A DNA stretch of 64,000 bases, taken from positions 6,572,001 through 6,636,000 of the forward strand of contig NZ_CP055153.1 of NCBI RefSeq assembly GCF_014075995.1, in the 5' to 3' direction. This document shows, piece after piece, positions 44,485 through 52,921 of the stretch (positions within the stretch are counted from its first letter, which is position 1; every line of letters begins with the position of its first letter). Under the pieces are notes generated by a model that was not told where the DNA came from, made no database searches, and worked only from the letters and a program-made list of their open reading frames with translations. Source of the DNA: Adhaeribacter radiodurans (GTDB lineage Bacteria; Bacteroidota; Bacteroidia; Cytophagales; Hymenobacteraceae). The position numbers were made by a program, and so were the translations under genes.

Positions 44485-44934
44485 TTAATATTTTTGAATA
44501 AGATAAATCCCCAGCAACAGCAAGGCGACTCCTAAAATCCGCAGTGGACTAACTGGGTGAGTTTGAAATCCCAGCCAACCAAAATGATCAAACAAAACGG
44601 CAAATAATAACTGACCGGCCATCACAAAGCCCAAAGTATTGGCCGCTCCAATTTTGGGTGCTGTAATAACCACCGACACAATATAAAAAGCCCCCATAAT
44701 ACCACCTAACCATTTCCACCAGGCAATGTGCGTTAAGACCTGCCCCGAGGGTAACTCCTTAGAGGCAGTAGCAATTACTAAAATAACTAAAGCAACCGCT
44801 CCCACTAAAAAAGAAATTAAGGCAGTTACTAAAGGGTTATTTACCAGCAGCCGAAGTTGGGCATTAGCCCCCGATTGTACTGCTATTCCAGATCCGGCAA
44901 TAAAAGCAATGACGTAGTAAATTTCTTTTGGCAT
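44485..44934 (-). CDS. DMT family transporter (YdcZ-type, five-helix)
   Basis: The 149-residue protein has five hydrophobic helices and the short-type drug/metabolite transporter layout with GSGIAVQSGANAQLR at the first helix and APKIGAANTLGF in the middle. Such short units dimerise. The ATG at 44934 (MPKEIYYV) is used; a GTG at 44958 is rejected. Substrate unknown. Confidence 0.85.
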   Translation of the reverse strand: MPKEIYYVIAFIAGSGIAVQSGANAQLRLLVNNPLVTALISFLVGAVALVILVIATASKELPSGQVLTHIAWWKWLGGIMGAFYIVSVVITAPKIGAANTLGFVMAGQLLFAVLFDHFGWLGFQTHPVSPLRILGVALLLLGIYLIQKY

Positions 44935-45007
44935 ATTGTAAGCACAGGTAAGAGCCACAAATTTAATAGCTTTTCAGAAGCTAAATTGTTAAAATTCAGG
45001 TATAAAT

Positions 45008-45349
45008 TTATTCTAATTCTAAACGGTCGCCGTGACTTGTTGGCTGCGACGTAACCGTGAAAAGTAAATCGTTAGTGGTGTGGTTTAAAATTTGGTGGTG
45101 CTGGCCGGGTAAAATATGTAGGCCATTTTGCGCTTGAACGGTATACATTGCGCCATTCACCAGAAAAGTGGCCGTACCCGAGATAATGTAAAAAAACTGC
45201 TGTGCCACCCGGTGATAATGTATTTTCTCCGCGGCACCAGCCGGCATGCGTTCCTGAATAATACTTAATTGCGGCGTTTTTACTAAGTGCCAGCCTTCGC
45301 AATTATTGCCCCAGCTATAATGTTCGGCGTTTGCCAGGTTTTTGATCAT
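45008..45349 (-). CDS. Cupin domain protein
   Basis: The 113-residue protein is a single cupin barrel with motif 1 (KIHYHRVAQQFFYIISG; metal-ligand-like His residues and Glu or Gln) and motif 2 (LHILPGQHHQILNHT). It resembles small cupins of unknown substrate. Its start overlaps the stop of the upstream monooxygenase-like gene by four bases (ATGA), so the two are translationally coupled. Confidence 0.9.
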   Translation of the reverse strand: MIKNLANAEHYSWGNNCEGWHLVKTPQLSIIQERMPAGAAEKIHYHRVAQQFFYIISGTATFLVNGAMYTVQAQNGLHILPGQHHQILNHTTNDLLFTVTSQPTSHGDRLELE

Positions 45350-45642
45350 GCTAAATTTACTTTTTGAAAATGTTCAACCGTTGGGAAGGGGTCGTAAAAG
45401 TGATGCAGTAATTTTTTCCATTCCTGGTATTCTGCTGATTGCCGAAAGCCAACAGTATGATCTTCCAGGGTTTGCCATTTTACGAGCAATACGTACCGGT
45501 TTTCTTTTTCCAGGCAGCGTTGCAGTTCATGGGAAATGTAACCCGGCATTTGACTTATTATTTTTTGAGCTCGGATAAAAGCTTCTTCAAACGCGGTGGT
45601 TTGTCCGGGAATAACATCCAGTAGCGCAACTTCCAGAATCAT
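45346..45642 (-). CDS. Antibiotic biosynthesis monooxygenase (ABM) family protein
   Basis: This 98-residue ferredoxin-like dimeric alpha/beta-barrel domain of the ABM family has the pattern GQTTAFEEAFIRAQKIISQMPGY, split here as FEEAFIRAQ and MPGYISHEL, then RYVLLVKWQTLEDH and a C-terminal F..PFPTVEHF. Such domains act as cofactor-free monooxygenases or merely bind small molecules or heme. It forms a translationally coupled pair with the cupin gene. Substrate unknown. Confidence 0.9.
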   Translation of the reverse strand: MILEVALLDVIPGQTTAFEEAFIRAQKIISQMPGYISHELQRCLEKENRYVLLVKWQTLEDHTVGFRQSAEYQEWKKLLHHFYDPFPTVEHFQKVNLA

Positions 45643-45727
45643 AAAATCAGATTTTAATGGTGCATAAATATACTTTTATGCGGGGCTTCCGTATATCCAT
45701 ATTCTAAATATTTACTCAGATTAAAAA

Positions 45728-45743
45728 TAAGGAGGATATCATG
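45728..45743 (+). promoter_or_regulatory. Unusually strong Shine-Dalgarno
   Basis: AAGGAGG (45729-45735) lies five bases before the ATG at 45741. Most genes in this window lack a ribosome-binding site, so this one stands out. Confidence 0.75.
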
Positions 45744-46019
45744 AAAGGTAAACAGAAATTAACGAATATACCAGATAACGTTTTTGATGACCCCAATAAG
45801 CAGATTTTAAATAAAAGCGGTGAAATTATCGATGATAACGAAGATATGACTAAGAAGAGTGCCTTATCGAACGGTGATACTCAGGTAATGAATGCCGATC
45901 AGAATCAGGTGTCACGGGAAGGTAACAAAAACCGCGATCACGTGCAGGGCGATAACGACGATCATCATAACCAGTTAAACCGCCCTCGCAGCAACCCAAG
46001 CGATAACCAAGGCAGATAA
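45741..46019 (+). CDS. Small hydrophilic, Asn/Asp-rich protein of unknown function
   Basis: The 92-residue product is highly polar and probably disordered: early MKGKQKLTNIPDN, a middle rich in Asp and Asn, and a C-terminal part with DHVQGDNDDHHNQLNRPRSN. No domain, signal peptide or helix is evident. It has a strong Shine-Dalgarno sequence and is closed by a terminator 37 nt downstream, so it is likely a highly expressed, perhaps stress-related, protein. No function can be given. Confidence 0.72.
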   Translation: MKGKQKLTNIPDNVFDDPNKQILNKSGEIIDDNEDMTKKSALSNGDTQVMNADQNQVSREGNKNRDHVQGDNDDHHNQLNRPRSNPSDNQGR

Positions 46020-46426
46020 TTTAGATGTTAGACAATAGACATTAGATTTTAGAATCAAAAAAAAACGGAGCTGATAAAACAGCTCCGTTTTTTTTTAATC
46101 CAAGATACTTACTAGCTAACACCAGAATAAAATAAGCCAAATGAATTTAAATTTGCTAATTCCTCTCTGTGGTAAAATTAGTAGCAAAGAATAATTGATA
46201 CCAGTTTGGCTATGGAGGGCCTTTTAGCCTTCCGATGCTGCAAAGTAGCATGGCGCAACGCAGTGAGCCAAGGTTCGCCGGCCACGAGGTAAACTTAGAA
46301 TGTTGCATTACATCAGCAACACTAAATGGCGACTTGTAAAGGCTCCATGGAAATAATTAAGAAAACCTTAAACTACGTCTTAAAAAGTTCAAATTAATCT
46401 AACCTCCAGCTTCTAATATCAATTAT
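46020..46426. other. Intergenic region with a terminator and a GC-richer structured patch
   Basis: This 407-nt gap starts with a terminator (46057-46096). A more GC-rich stretch follows (about 46205-46355) whose ends TATGGAG and CTCCATGG can pair, with an inner ATGCT/AGCAT hairpin. No ORF fits. It might be a structured RNA or a degraded repeat. Confidence 0.5.
46057..46096 (+). terminator. Intrinsic terminator
   Basis: Perfect 17-bp stems (46057-46073, 46080-46096) with a CGGAGCTG core, a 6-nt loop and a T run. Confidence 0.9.
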
Positions 46427-48145
46427 CTAGAACTCCTGTTTCAACCAAAGTTTAAAATTATGCTGCTGTTCTGGCGTAGCAATCGGAAGTTTTTGAATGG
46501 TATACTTTGCTAAATGTTGTTGGCCATCAGCAGTTAGCGTAACGGTACGTAAAAATTTGTTGCGGAACAGGGTTACTTCATAAGCGGGTTCATTCTGCAA
46601 GAGGACGGCTAAATTACCTTCTATCCGGCGGCCGTTTACTGCAATTAATTCATCTTCTGTAGAAAGTACCTGGGCGGCGGGGCTATTTGGCTCAATGTAA
46701 CTTACCAGTAAACTGCTGTTATTTAAAGTGGTTTTAAAACCAAATTGCGCTTCGTTAACTCCAGCATTGGATTCTTTCCACAAAAAGCAACCTACATAGT
46801 TCAACGCTTCGTTTAAAGGTTCGTGTACGGGTACCGTACCATAAATAATTTCATCAAAATAATTTTGAAGCGATTGTCCGGCAACCTCTTCGGTCAAACG
46901 TTGATAATCTTGTTCCGTGTAGCCCATTTTTGGTTTCCCAAATTCCTGCCACAACCGCCGCATTACATCGTCTAAAGATTTCTGATTACTAGTAATTCGC
47001 CGGATTTCTAAATCTAATAATAAAGCGGCTATACAGCCTTTGTGGTAAATAGATACTTTCCGGTCGGGGATACCAGGTTTGTAGCCATCCAGCCATAATT
47101 CAAAAGAGGAATCGGCTACCGATAAATGGTATTGCCCAAAATCATCGAAATGCTTGCGTAACACTTCGTTAAGCTCAGCGAAATATTGTTCCGCTGAGAA
47201 AATACAGCAACGAGCCAGTAAATAATCGCCGTAGTAAGTAGTAACGCCTTCGGCCACGTAGCCCGTCCGGAAGTAATTTTCGCGGCTATAATCGTAGGGC
47301 ATCATTTCGGCCGGCCGGATTTGTTTAATGTTCCAGGTATGAAACAATTCGTGACAGCTTACTCCCAATAATTCTTTATACAAGTCCCGGCTCATCAGCA
47401 ACTCGCCGGGGCCCAAAGTAATAGTGGTGGAGTTGCCATGCTCTACGCCATGGTAAAACCGGTACGGTAAAATCTCATTTAGAAAATGGTATTCGGTTAC
47501 CGGAAAATCCTGAAATAAGGCGAGTTGCTCTTCCGTGAATCGTTGAAAATCTGGGAGTATCCGGTTCCATCCTGGCCGGCAATTGCCCTGAAACCATATG
47601 TGAAATGGAATGTCATGTACCTGGTACGACTGGTGTTGCAGGCTAGGGCTGGCGATTAGGGGACAATCTACCAATTCGTCGTAATTAGCGGCTTCTAAAG
47701 TTGTTTTATCTACTTGTTTTAAACCACAGGCCACTTGCCAATCATTCGGTATGCTTAAATGGAGTTGGCAAGGTTGTTCTTCCCGGGCTATTACGCTCAT
47801 CAGGCAATTTATTGGATTTACGTAAAGTTGTGTTTCGTCGAGCCAGGAACCACCTGCATCGAGTTGGTGCGCGTAAAAATTGTATTGTACTTCTATCTCG
47901 GTTAGATTAACCGGATAGATACGCCAGCAGTCTTTGGTTATTTTACGATAGTTTACTGGTTGCTGCAGGTTATCCATTACTTTAAACTGCTGAATTTTTT
48001 GCGCAAAGTTTTGCAGTTCGTACCGGCCCGGACGCCAGGCCGGTAGTTGCAGTGCTATTTCGGTAGTATTCTGGAGAGGAATAACCATTCGGATTTGCAG
48101 GAAAAATGTAAGCGGATTAGAAAAGGAAATATAATAGTGAATCAT
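46427..48145 (-). CDS. M61 family glycyl aminopeptidase with PDZ domain
   Basis: The 572-residue protein has an N-terminal beta domain, the M61 catalytic core with GVEHGNSTTITLGPGEL, the zinc motif HELFH (265-269) and the downstream AEGVTTYYGDYL (Glu299). A C-terminal PDZ domain follows (about 480-555). M61 enzymes cleave glycyl or broader N-termini. There is no signal peptide at the annotated start, so it is probably cytoplasmic or peripheral. It is a single gene with its own promoter upstream on the minus strand. Family very likely; substrates unknown. Confidence 0.92.
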   Translation of the reverse strand: MIHYYISFSNPLTFFLQIRMVIPLQNTTEIALQLPAWRPGRYELQNFAQKIQQFKVMDNLQQPVNYRKITKDCWRIYPVNLTEIEVQYNFYAHQLDAGGSWLDETQLYVNPINCLMSVIAREEQPCQLHLSIPNDWQVACGLKQVDKTTLEAANYDELVDCPLIASPSLQHQSYQVHDIPFHIWFQGNCRPGWNRILPDFQRFTEEQLALFQDFPVTEYHFLNEILPYRFYHGVEHGNSTTITLGPGELLMSRDLYKELLGVSCHELFHTWNIKQIRPAEMMPYDYSRENYFRTGYVAEGVTTYYGDYLLARCCIFSAEQYFAELNEVLRKHFDDFGQYHLSVADSSFELWLDGYKPGIPDRKVSIYHKGCIAALLLDLEIRRITSNQKSLDDVMRRLWQEFGKPKMGYTEQDYQRLTEEVAGQSLQNYFDEIIYGTVPVHEPLNEALNYVGCFLWKESNAGVNEAQFGFKTTLNNSSLLVSYIEPNSPAAQVLSTEDELIAVNGRRIEGNLAVLLQNEPAYEVTLFRNKFLRTVTLTADGQQHLAKYTIQKLPIATPEQQHNFKLWLKQEF

Positions 48146-48269
48146 AGGAAAACTACTTGCAGCATTCGAAATACGTAAATTCTAAATAAATAACTAAATT
48201 CGGTGTAGTTCCGCGTTTGCAATTCTCCTGATTTCGGACTTTAATAAAAGTAAATAATTGTGGGCAATG

Positions 48270-48300
48270 TTTGTAATTTACGAAAAGCTTCCTAATTTTG
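48270..48300 (+). promoter_or_regulatory. Bacteroidota-type promoter of rpmH
   Basis: TTTG (48270-48273) and TAATTTTG (48293-48300) fit the TTTG/TAnnTTTG -33/-7 consensus with a 19-nt spacer and lie 28 nt before the rpmH start. Confidence 0.72.
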
Positions 48301-48328
48301 CAGGCCAAATAAAAAGCTTTGTTTTAAG

Positions 48329-48487
48329 ATGAAAAGAACATTCCAACCTTCTCAAAGAAAAAGAAGAAACAAGCACGGATTCCGTTCCAGAATGGAAACG
48401 GCTAACGGTAGAAGAGTGCTTGCTAGCAGAAGAGCAAAAGGTCGTAAAAAACTGACCGTTTCAGACGAAAGAAGACACAAAGCTTAA
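48329..48487 (+). CDS. rpmH: 50S ribosomal protein L34
   Basis: This 52-codon gene encodes [20 protein letters not shown] followed by [20 protein letters not shown], the standard L34 pattern. L34 is a late-assembly 50S protein. It precedes rnpA by 38 nt, the conserved bacterial order, and is driven by a good -33/-7 promoter. Short for most gene finders, but unambiguous. Confidence 0.98.
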   Translation: MKRTFQPSQRKRRNKHGFRSRMETANGRRVLASRRAKGRKKLTVSDERRHKA

Positions 48488-48525
48488 TTTTACTGGACGT
48501 TAGCGTCTGGTAAAGGCATACGTGC

Positions 48526-48930
48526 ATGAACGCGGCGTCTGAGAATCCCGCCGAAAGAAACAACTCTTATAATTTAAAAAAAGAAGAACGTTTGCGTAGT
48601 AAAAAGCTGATCGAGCAGCTTTTTCGCGAGGGTTCTTCTTTTAATTTGTACCCTTTGCGGTTTGTCTATATAAAAGCAGCTTCTCCAGTTGCTATTGCCC
48701 CGCAAATACTTGTTTCGGTGCCGAAGCGAAATTTCAAAAAAGCAGTAGATCGTAACCGAATTAAGCGGCAAATTCGCGAAGCCTATCGCCTCAACAAAGC
48801 CATTCTGTTTCCAACGGAACTCAACCCCCTTCAATTACTTGGCATTCTGTATATTGGTAAAGAAAAAAAGCCTTTTAAAGTTATTCAAAAAAAACTAATT
48901 TCAGGTTTACAACGTTCCTTAAACGAATAG
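48526..48930 (+). CDS. rnpA: Ribonuclease P protein component
   Basis: This 134-residue RnpA has the conserved LKKEERLRSKKLIEQLF start, the VSVPKRNFKKAVDRNRIKRQ RNR motif and a C-terminal KKLISGLQR. It binds the RNA subunit to process tRNA 5' ends. It follows rpmH as in most bacteria; the ATG at 48526 gives a slightly long N-terminus. The S41 protease gene starts 28 nt downstream. Confidence 0.97.
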   Translation: MNAASENPAERNNSYNLKKEERLRSKKLIEQLFREGSSFNLYPLRFVYIKAASPVAIAPQILVSVPKRNFKKAVDRNRIKRQIREAYRLNKAILFPTELNPLQLLGILYIGKEKKPFKVIQKKLISGLQRSLNE

Positions 48931-48958
48931 GCGCATCCGTTTACAAATCTGAATTATT

Positions 48959-50644
48959 ATGGTTAAAAAATTTACCGCAGGCCTGCTGGTATGTGCAACA
49001 GTTGGTTTCCTGGCTTCCTTCACATCCGATGATAATGGGCGGTACTTCGAAATCGCCAAAAACCTGGATATTTTTGCAACTCTTTTTAAAGAGGTAAATA
49101 CGTATTACGTAGACGAGGTGACGCCGACTAAAATGGTTAAGACGGGCATCGACGCCATGCTTAAATCATTAGACCCCTACACCAATTACATTCCGGAAGA
49201 TGATATTGAAGATTTTCGTACCATGACTACGGGCCAGTACGGTGGTATTGGGGCCAATGTAGGCAAGCGCGATGGTAAAACAATTGTACAATTGCCCTAC
49301 GAAGGCTATCCGGCCCAAAAAGCTGGTTTATTAGCTGGCGACGAAATTATAAAGATAGATGGGGTTAATATTGAAAAGAAAAACTCCTCAGACGTAAACA
49401 AGCTTTTAAAAGGACAAGCTAATTCAGTGGTAGAACTGGAGGTAAAACGGTATGGCAGCGATAAACCGCTGTCCTTAAAGATTACCCGCGCTAAAATCCA
49501 GATTGATAATGTGCCTTACTTTGGTATGGTAAGTAACGATATTGGTTATTTGCAGCTTTCCGGGTTTACGATGGAGGCAAGCCGCGAAGTGCGGAATGCA
49601 GTTACTAAATTAAAAGAACAAGGCGCCAAAAAGCTTATTATCGACTTGCGTGATAACCCGGGTGGGTTATTAAACGAGGCAATTAATATATCTAACTTAT
49701 TTGTAGAACGTGGCCGCGATATTGTAAGTACCAAAGGCAAAGTAATGGAATTTAATAAAATGTATAAAGCGCTCGATGAGCCTTTGGATACGCAAATTCC
49801 GTTAGCTGTTCTTACTAATTCACGTAGTGCTTCGGCTGCTGAAATTGTTTCGGGTGTTTTGCAGGATTACGATCGCGCGGTACTGGTAGGGGAGCGTACT
49901 TTTGGTAAAGGATTGGTACAATCTACCCGACCCTTAACATACAATTCGCAGTTAAAAGTAACCACAGCTAAATATTACATTCCAAGCGGCCGGTGTATTC
50001 AGGCTATTGATTACTCGCACCGCAATGAAGATGGCAGCTTAGGTAAAATACCGGATTCGTTGCGTGTAGCTTTTAAAACTACCAGCGGCAGGGTGGTATA
50101 CGATGGGGGCGGCGTAAGCCCCGATGTAGAGGTGACTGAAAAAGAGTATTCGCAAATTGCTAAAACACTGGCAAATAAAGGTTACTTTTTTGATTATGCT
50201 ACCAAATACCGGGTAGAACATCCCACTCTGGCTAACGCGAAAGATTTCCATCTATCAGATGCCGATTATCAAAAATTTGTTTCTTTTCTGGCCAATAAAG
50301 ATATCTCGTATTCTACCAGCGTGGAGAAGGCAATGGATGAGCTGGTAAAAAAATCAAAAGATGATAAGCACTTCGAAGATATAAAGGCGGAAATTGATCT
50401 TATCAAAAAGAAAATATCTACGAATAAGGCGAATGATTTGACTCGTTTTAAACCTGAGATTAGTGAATTGCTGGAACAAGAAATTGCATCACGGTATTAT
50501 TTCCAAAAAGGCATGATTGAGTCCACTTTCGACGATGATCAGGATATTGTAGCGGCTATTAACTTACTAAGTGATACGCCCAAATACAACGCTTATCTCC
50601 GTCCTTCAGCCGGTAATAATACTACCGTCCGGAAAGGTAAGTAA
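48959..50644 (+). CDS. S41 family peptidase (C-terminal processing protease) with PDZ
   Basis: The 561-residue protein has an N-terminal signal or anchor helix (GLLVCATVGFLASF), a PDZ domain (about 90-170: YGGIGANVGKRDGK), then the S41 core with the nucleophile in SRSASAAEIVSG and the catalytic Lys in ERTFGKGLVQS. A C-terminal tail follows. Such CtpA/tail-specific proteases process periplasmic proteins. It is 28 nt downstream of rnpA and may be part of the rpmH-rnpA operon; the terminator after it closes the unit. Confidence 0.95.
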   Translation: MVKKFTAGLLVCATVGFLASFTSDDNGRYFEIAKNLDIFATLFKEVNTYYVDEVTPTKMVKTGIDAMLKSLDPYTNYIPEDDIEDFRTMTTGQYGGIGANVGKRDGKTIVQLPYEGYPAQKAGLLAGDEIIKIDGVNIEKKNSSDVNKLLKGQANSVVELEVKRYGSDKPLSLKITRAKIQIDNVPYFGMVSNDIGYLQLSGFTMEASREVRNAVTKLKEQGAKKLIIDLRDNPGGLLNEAINISNLFVERGRDIVSTKGKVMEFNKMYKALDEPLDTQIPLAVLTNSRSASAAEIVSGVLQDYDRAVLVGERTFGKGLVQSTRPLTYNSQLKVTTAKYYIPSGRCIQAIDYSHRNEDGSLGKIPDSLRVAFKTTSGRVVYDGGGVSPDVEVTEKEYSQIAKTLANKGYFFDYATKYRVEHPTLANAKDFHLSDADYQKFVSFLANKDISYSTSVEKAMDELVKKSKDDKHFEDIKAEIDLIKKKISTNKANDLTRFKPEISELLEQEIASRYYFQKGMIESTFDDDQDIVAAINLLSDTPKYNAYLRPSAGNNTTVRKGK

Positions 50645-50679
50645 GAGTAATAACTCTTGTTTAGAATTTTTAAAGGTTA

Positions 50680-50718
50680 AAAGAGGAGCAAGTTGTCTGA
50701 GATAGCTTGCTCCTCTTT
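50680..50718. terminator. Intrinsic terminator after the S41 protease gene
   Basis: Perfect 13-bp stems (50680-50692, 50706-50718) with a GAGGAGCAAG core and a 13-nt loop. Confidence 0.8.
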
Positions 50719-50867
50719 GTTTAATTTTACTTATTACTAAAGCTTACAAACGTTTAAAATAACGTAAGCCCAGAATAAACTACTAATGAATTAAAAAGAA
50801 GTATTCTTAGGGATTGTAGCTTTTTTGTTCTTGCCTAGAAAGTTAAATGCTTGGAGACGAGTTTATA

Positions 50868-52061
50868 TTAGCGGTGGGTTAGTAATTGGTAAAAACGCTG
50901 AGCCGCTTCAGGTAATTGCTCCCGGCGGCCTTTCAGATTTTGCCTGATTTCATTTCCGCTTAATTGTTGTACGCTGCCTGGTAATTGCCGCACGGCTTGG
51001 TTGATTACACTATCCGTTAAATTCTGCTTTAGCTCTGCTGCAACTTTAGTAAATTTTTCTTTTGGCATTTTAGCTAATACAAGTGTATCTAAATGAACAG
51101 AATTAATAATTAAACTGGAAATATCATCTAGTTTCGCGGAGTATTGCCCAAATTTAGGTAATGCCCATTGGCGCGTAACCAGCCAGGGTAATAAGCCATC
51201 GCGGTAGTTACAGAAAGCCTGGTCCCGGTCTTTGGGAATAGGTACATACCGGATTTCTGATCCGGTGGGGTAAGCCGCCCACATCCATTGTCCAGTATGC
51301 CGGTCCCAATCGCCAATTAAAAAATCAAAAAGCCGGCATTTTAAGTACATATCCGCATCAATACGCTGATTGGTAGTCTTTACTTTTTGCAACAAAGTAT
51401 GGGTTGGTATAATAGTGGTAGCACCTTCTAAACCGGGGTAAAACTGGGGATTGCCTTGATACTTTTCTTCGAGCAAAAATAATTTCCCGCCTGCCCGGGG
51501 AGCGTAATTGCCAAATAAAGAATCATTCGGACGAACGTACCGTAGTTGTGGATGCGCGTGGAAGATACCTGCTGCTTGCGCTAGAACCGGTATTACTAAT
51601 GCTCCGTATGGGTTTGCTCCCGAAATTTGATCGCGAACAAAATTGCCTAAACTGGTTTTTTGCCAGAAGGGTGGTAGTACCGATATGGGATCTTTATCTA
51701 CTGAACGCAACGCGTATGTACGGCCGATAGAATCGAGAAGCGTGAAGCTTAACGTTTGCATTCCACCCCCAACTTCGGCAATTTTTAAGCCGCCGAACGT
51801 TTTATCTAAATACAGTACTTTAGCTTTTACGGGTACGGTCCAAATAGCTCGGTTGTGTTTGCCCAGAAAAAAATTTCCGAATGCTGAACGCGCGTATTGA
51901 GGACCGGCACTTACTAATACAGTATCGGGTAACCCGTTGGCGCTGCGGTTTACAGTAATAGCCGGAGGAAGCGGCGGCGGGGCGTATTGCCGGAACAGAA
52001 GCCAGAAACTTACCAAGCCTAATATCAGTACTATAAAAATTAACCGTCTTTGCTTACTCAT
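50868..52061 (-). CDS. Membrane-anchored protein with kinase-like (FAM20/HipA-like) domain
   Basis: The 397-residue protein has one N-terminal transmembrane helix (7-24, short cytoplasmic end) and a large extra-cytoplasmic part. The latter shares clear motifs with the middle of the 52922-56509 protein: GGG near 98-100, FLIGDWDRH (250-255) and IPKDRDQAF (to 280). The DRH and DRD pairs and the glycine-rich strand recall catalytic and metal-binding residues of FAM20/HipA-type kinases; this is inference from pattern, not similarity scores. It is a single gene, divergent from a 91-residue gene. No name exists that I recognise. Confidence 0.68.
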   Translation of the reverse strand: MSKQRRLIFIVLILGLVSFWLLFRQYAPPPLPPAITVNRSANGLPDTVLVSAGPQYARSAFGNFFLGKHNRAIWTVPVKAKVLYLDKTFGGLKIAEVGGGMQTLSFTLLDSIGRTYALRSVDKDPISVLPPFWQKTSLGNFVRDQISGANPYGALVIPVLAQAAGIFHAHPQLRYVRPNDSLFGNYAPRAGGKLFLLEEKYQGNPQFYPGLEGATTIIPTHTLLQKVKTTNQRIDADMYLKCRLFDFLIGDWDRHTGQWMWAAYPTGSEIRYVPIPKDRDQAFCNYRDGLLPWLVTRQWALPKFGQYSAKLDDISSLIINSVHLDTLVLAKMPKEKFTKVAAELKQNLTDSVINQAVRQLPGSVQQLSGNEIRQNLKGRREQLPEAAQRFYQLLTHR

Positions 52062-52271
52062 GCGTTCAGGTTGCTGGACGCTTTTTTAAACGGAAACACC
52101 TGGGAATGTTCTGTTATTGAATAAAAAATAAAAACGGATAAAATCACCAGCCGATAATATGTAAGAAAGTAAACTTATGAAAAGAATAAAGATGGTTTTT
52201 TTACGGATGAAGTAAAATTAAAACTGTAAATACTTAATATTATATCGTATAACTTTAAAATTAAGATAACT

Positions 52272-52547
52272 ATGGCCAATAACGCGCAATACACCGGTAT
52301 TAACGAATCGGTTTACAACAATTTAAAACAAAAGTTATCCGGTTTTGGCATCGACCTGGAAGGTAATTCCGGTAAGGTATCAAAACAAGGAGTTTCAGCG
52401 CAGTACGCCTTCGATCCGGCTACTCAAACCTTAAATATCAATAATGTAAATGTGAGCTTCCCGGCTAGTATGATGTTTAGCTCAGACAAAATTATTGGAA
52501 TGATCTCAGAAGCGGTACAAGGGGCTGGCGGCTCTAAAGTAGCTTAA
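52272..52547 (+). CDS. Small conserved-looking hypothetical protein
   Basis: The 91-residue product is soluble, with an amphipathic N-terminal helix (ESVYNNLKQKLSGFG), a beta hairpin-like middle (SAQYAFDPATQTLNI) and a Gly-rich tail (EAVQGAGGSKVA). No family is recognised. It lies between the two kinase-like genes, is transcribed toward the second, and is closed by a terminator, so it is not in the same transcript. Function unknown. Confidence 0.68.
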   Translation: MANNAQYTGINESVYNNLKQKLSGFGIDLEGNSGKVSKQGVSAQYAFDPATQTLNINNVNVSFPASMMFSSDKIIGMISEAVQGAGGSKVA

Positions 52548-52921
52548 TTTACAAAAAGCGCCGTATAAGTACGGCGCTTTTGCTTTTAGAGTATTTTACT
52601 TACATTTATTCGTAAGTAATTAGTAATAAATAGCAGTTACAAGACAGTAGCGCAAAAACATTTCTTTAAAATTTCGTAAAAAGCATTCTTCTACAGTTAA
52701 AATCTATTAAAGAATGAAAATGCTCCTCAAACTTAAAGCTTATAATTAGTCGATAAATCTTCTGGTTATTACCTAAATAAATGCATACCAATTTTGTTAA
52801 TGTATGTAAAGGTTTTAGGTATAATCTCTTTAAATAACTCATATTTCAATTCAATACCATTTTAGTTTATTTCGCTTCCTCAACTAAATAAATTAAAGGC
52901 TATGCGGAAATTAGCGGCGCT
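52548..52921. other. Intergenic region with terminator
   Basis: This 374-nt gap starts with a terminator and otherwise is AT-rich. It presumably holds the promoter of the long fusion gene. No ORF or repeat seen. Confidence 0.5.
52554..52581 (+). terminator. Intrinsic terminator
   Basis: Perfect 12-bp stems (52554-52565, 52570-52581), GCGCCG core, 4-nt loop, T run. Confidence 0.88.

Noticed and set aside
44485-44958. Upstream GTG start for the DMT transporter
   Set aside because: It would add eight residues before a normal ATG (44934) at which the first helix begins.
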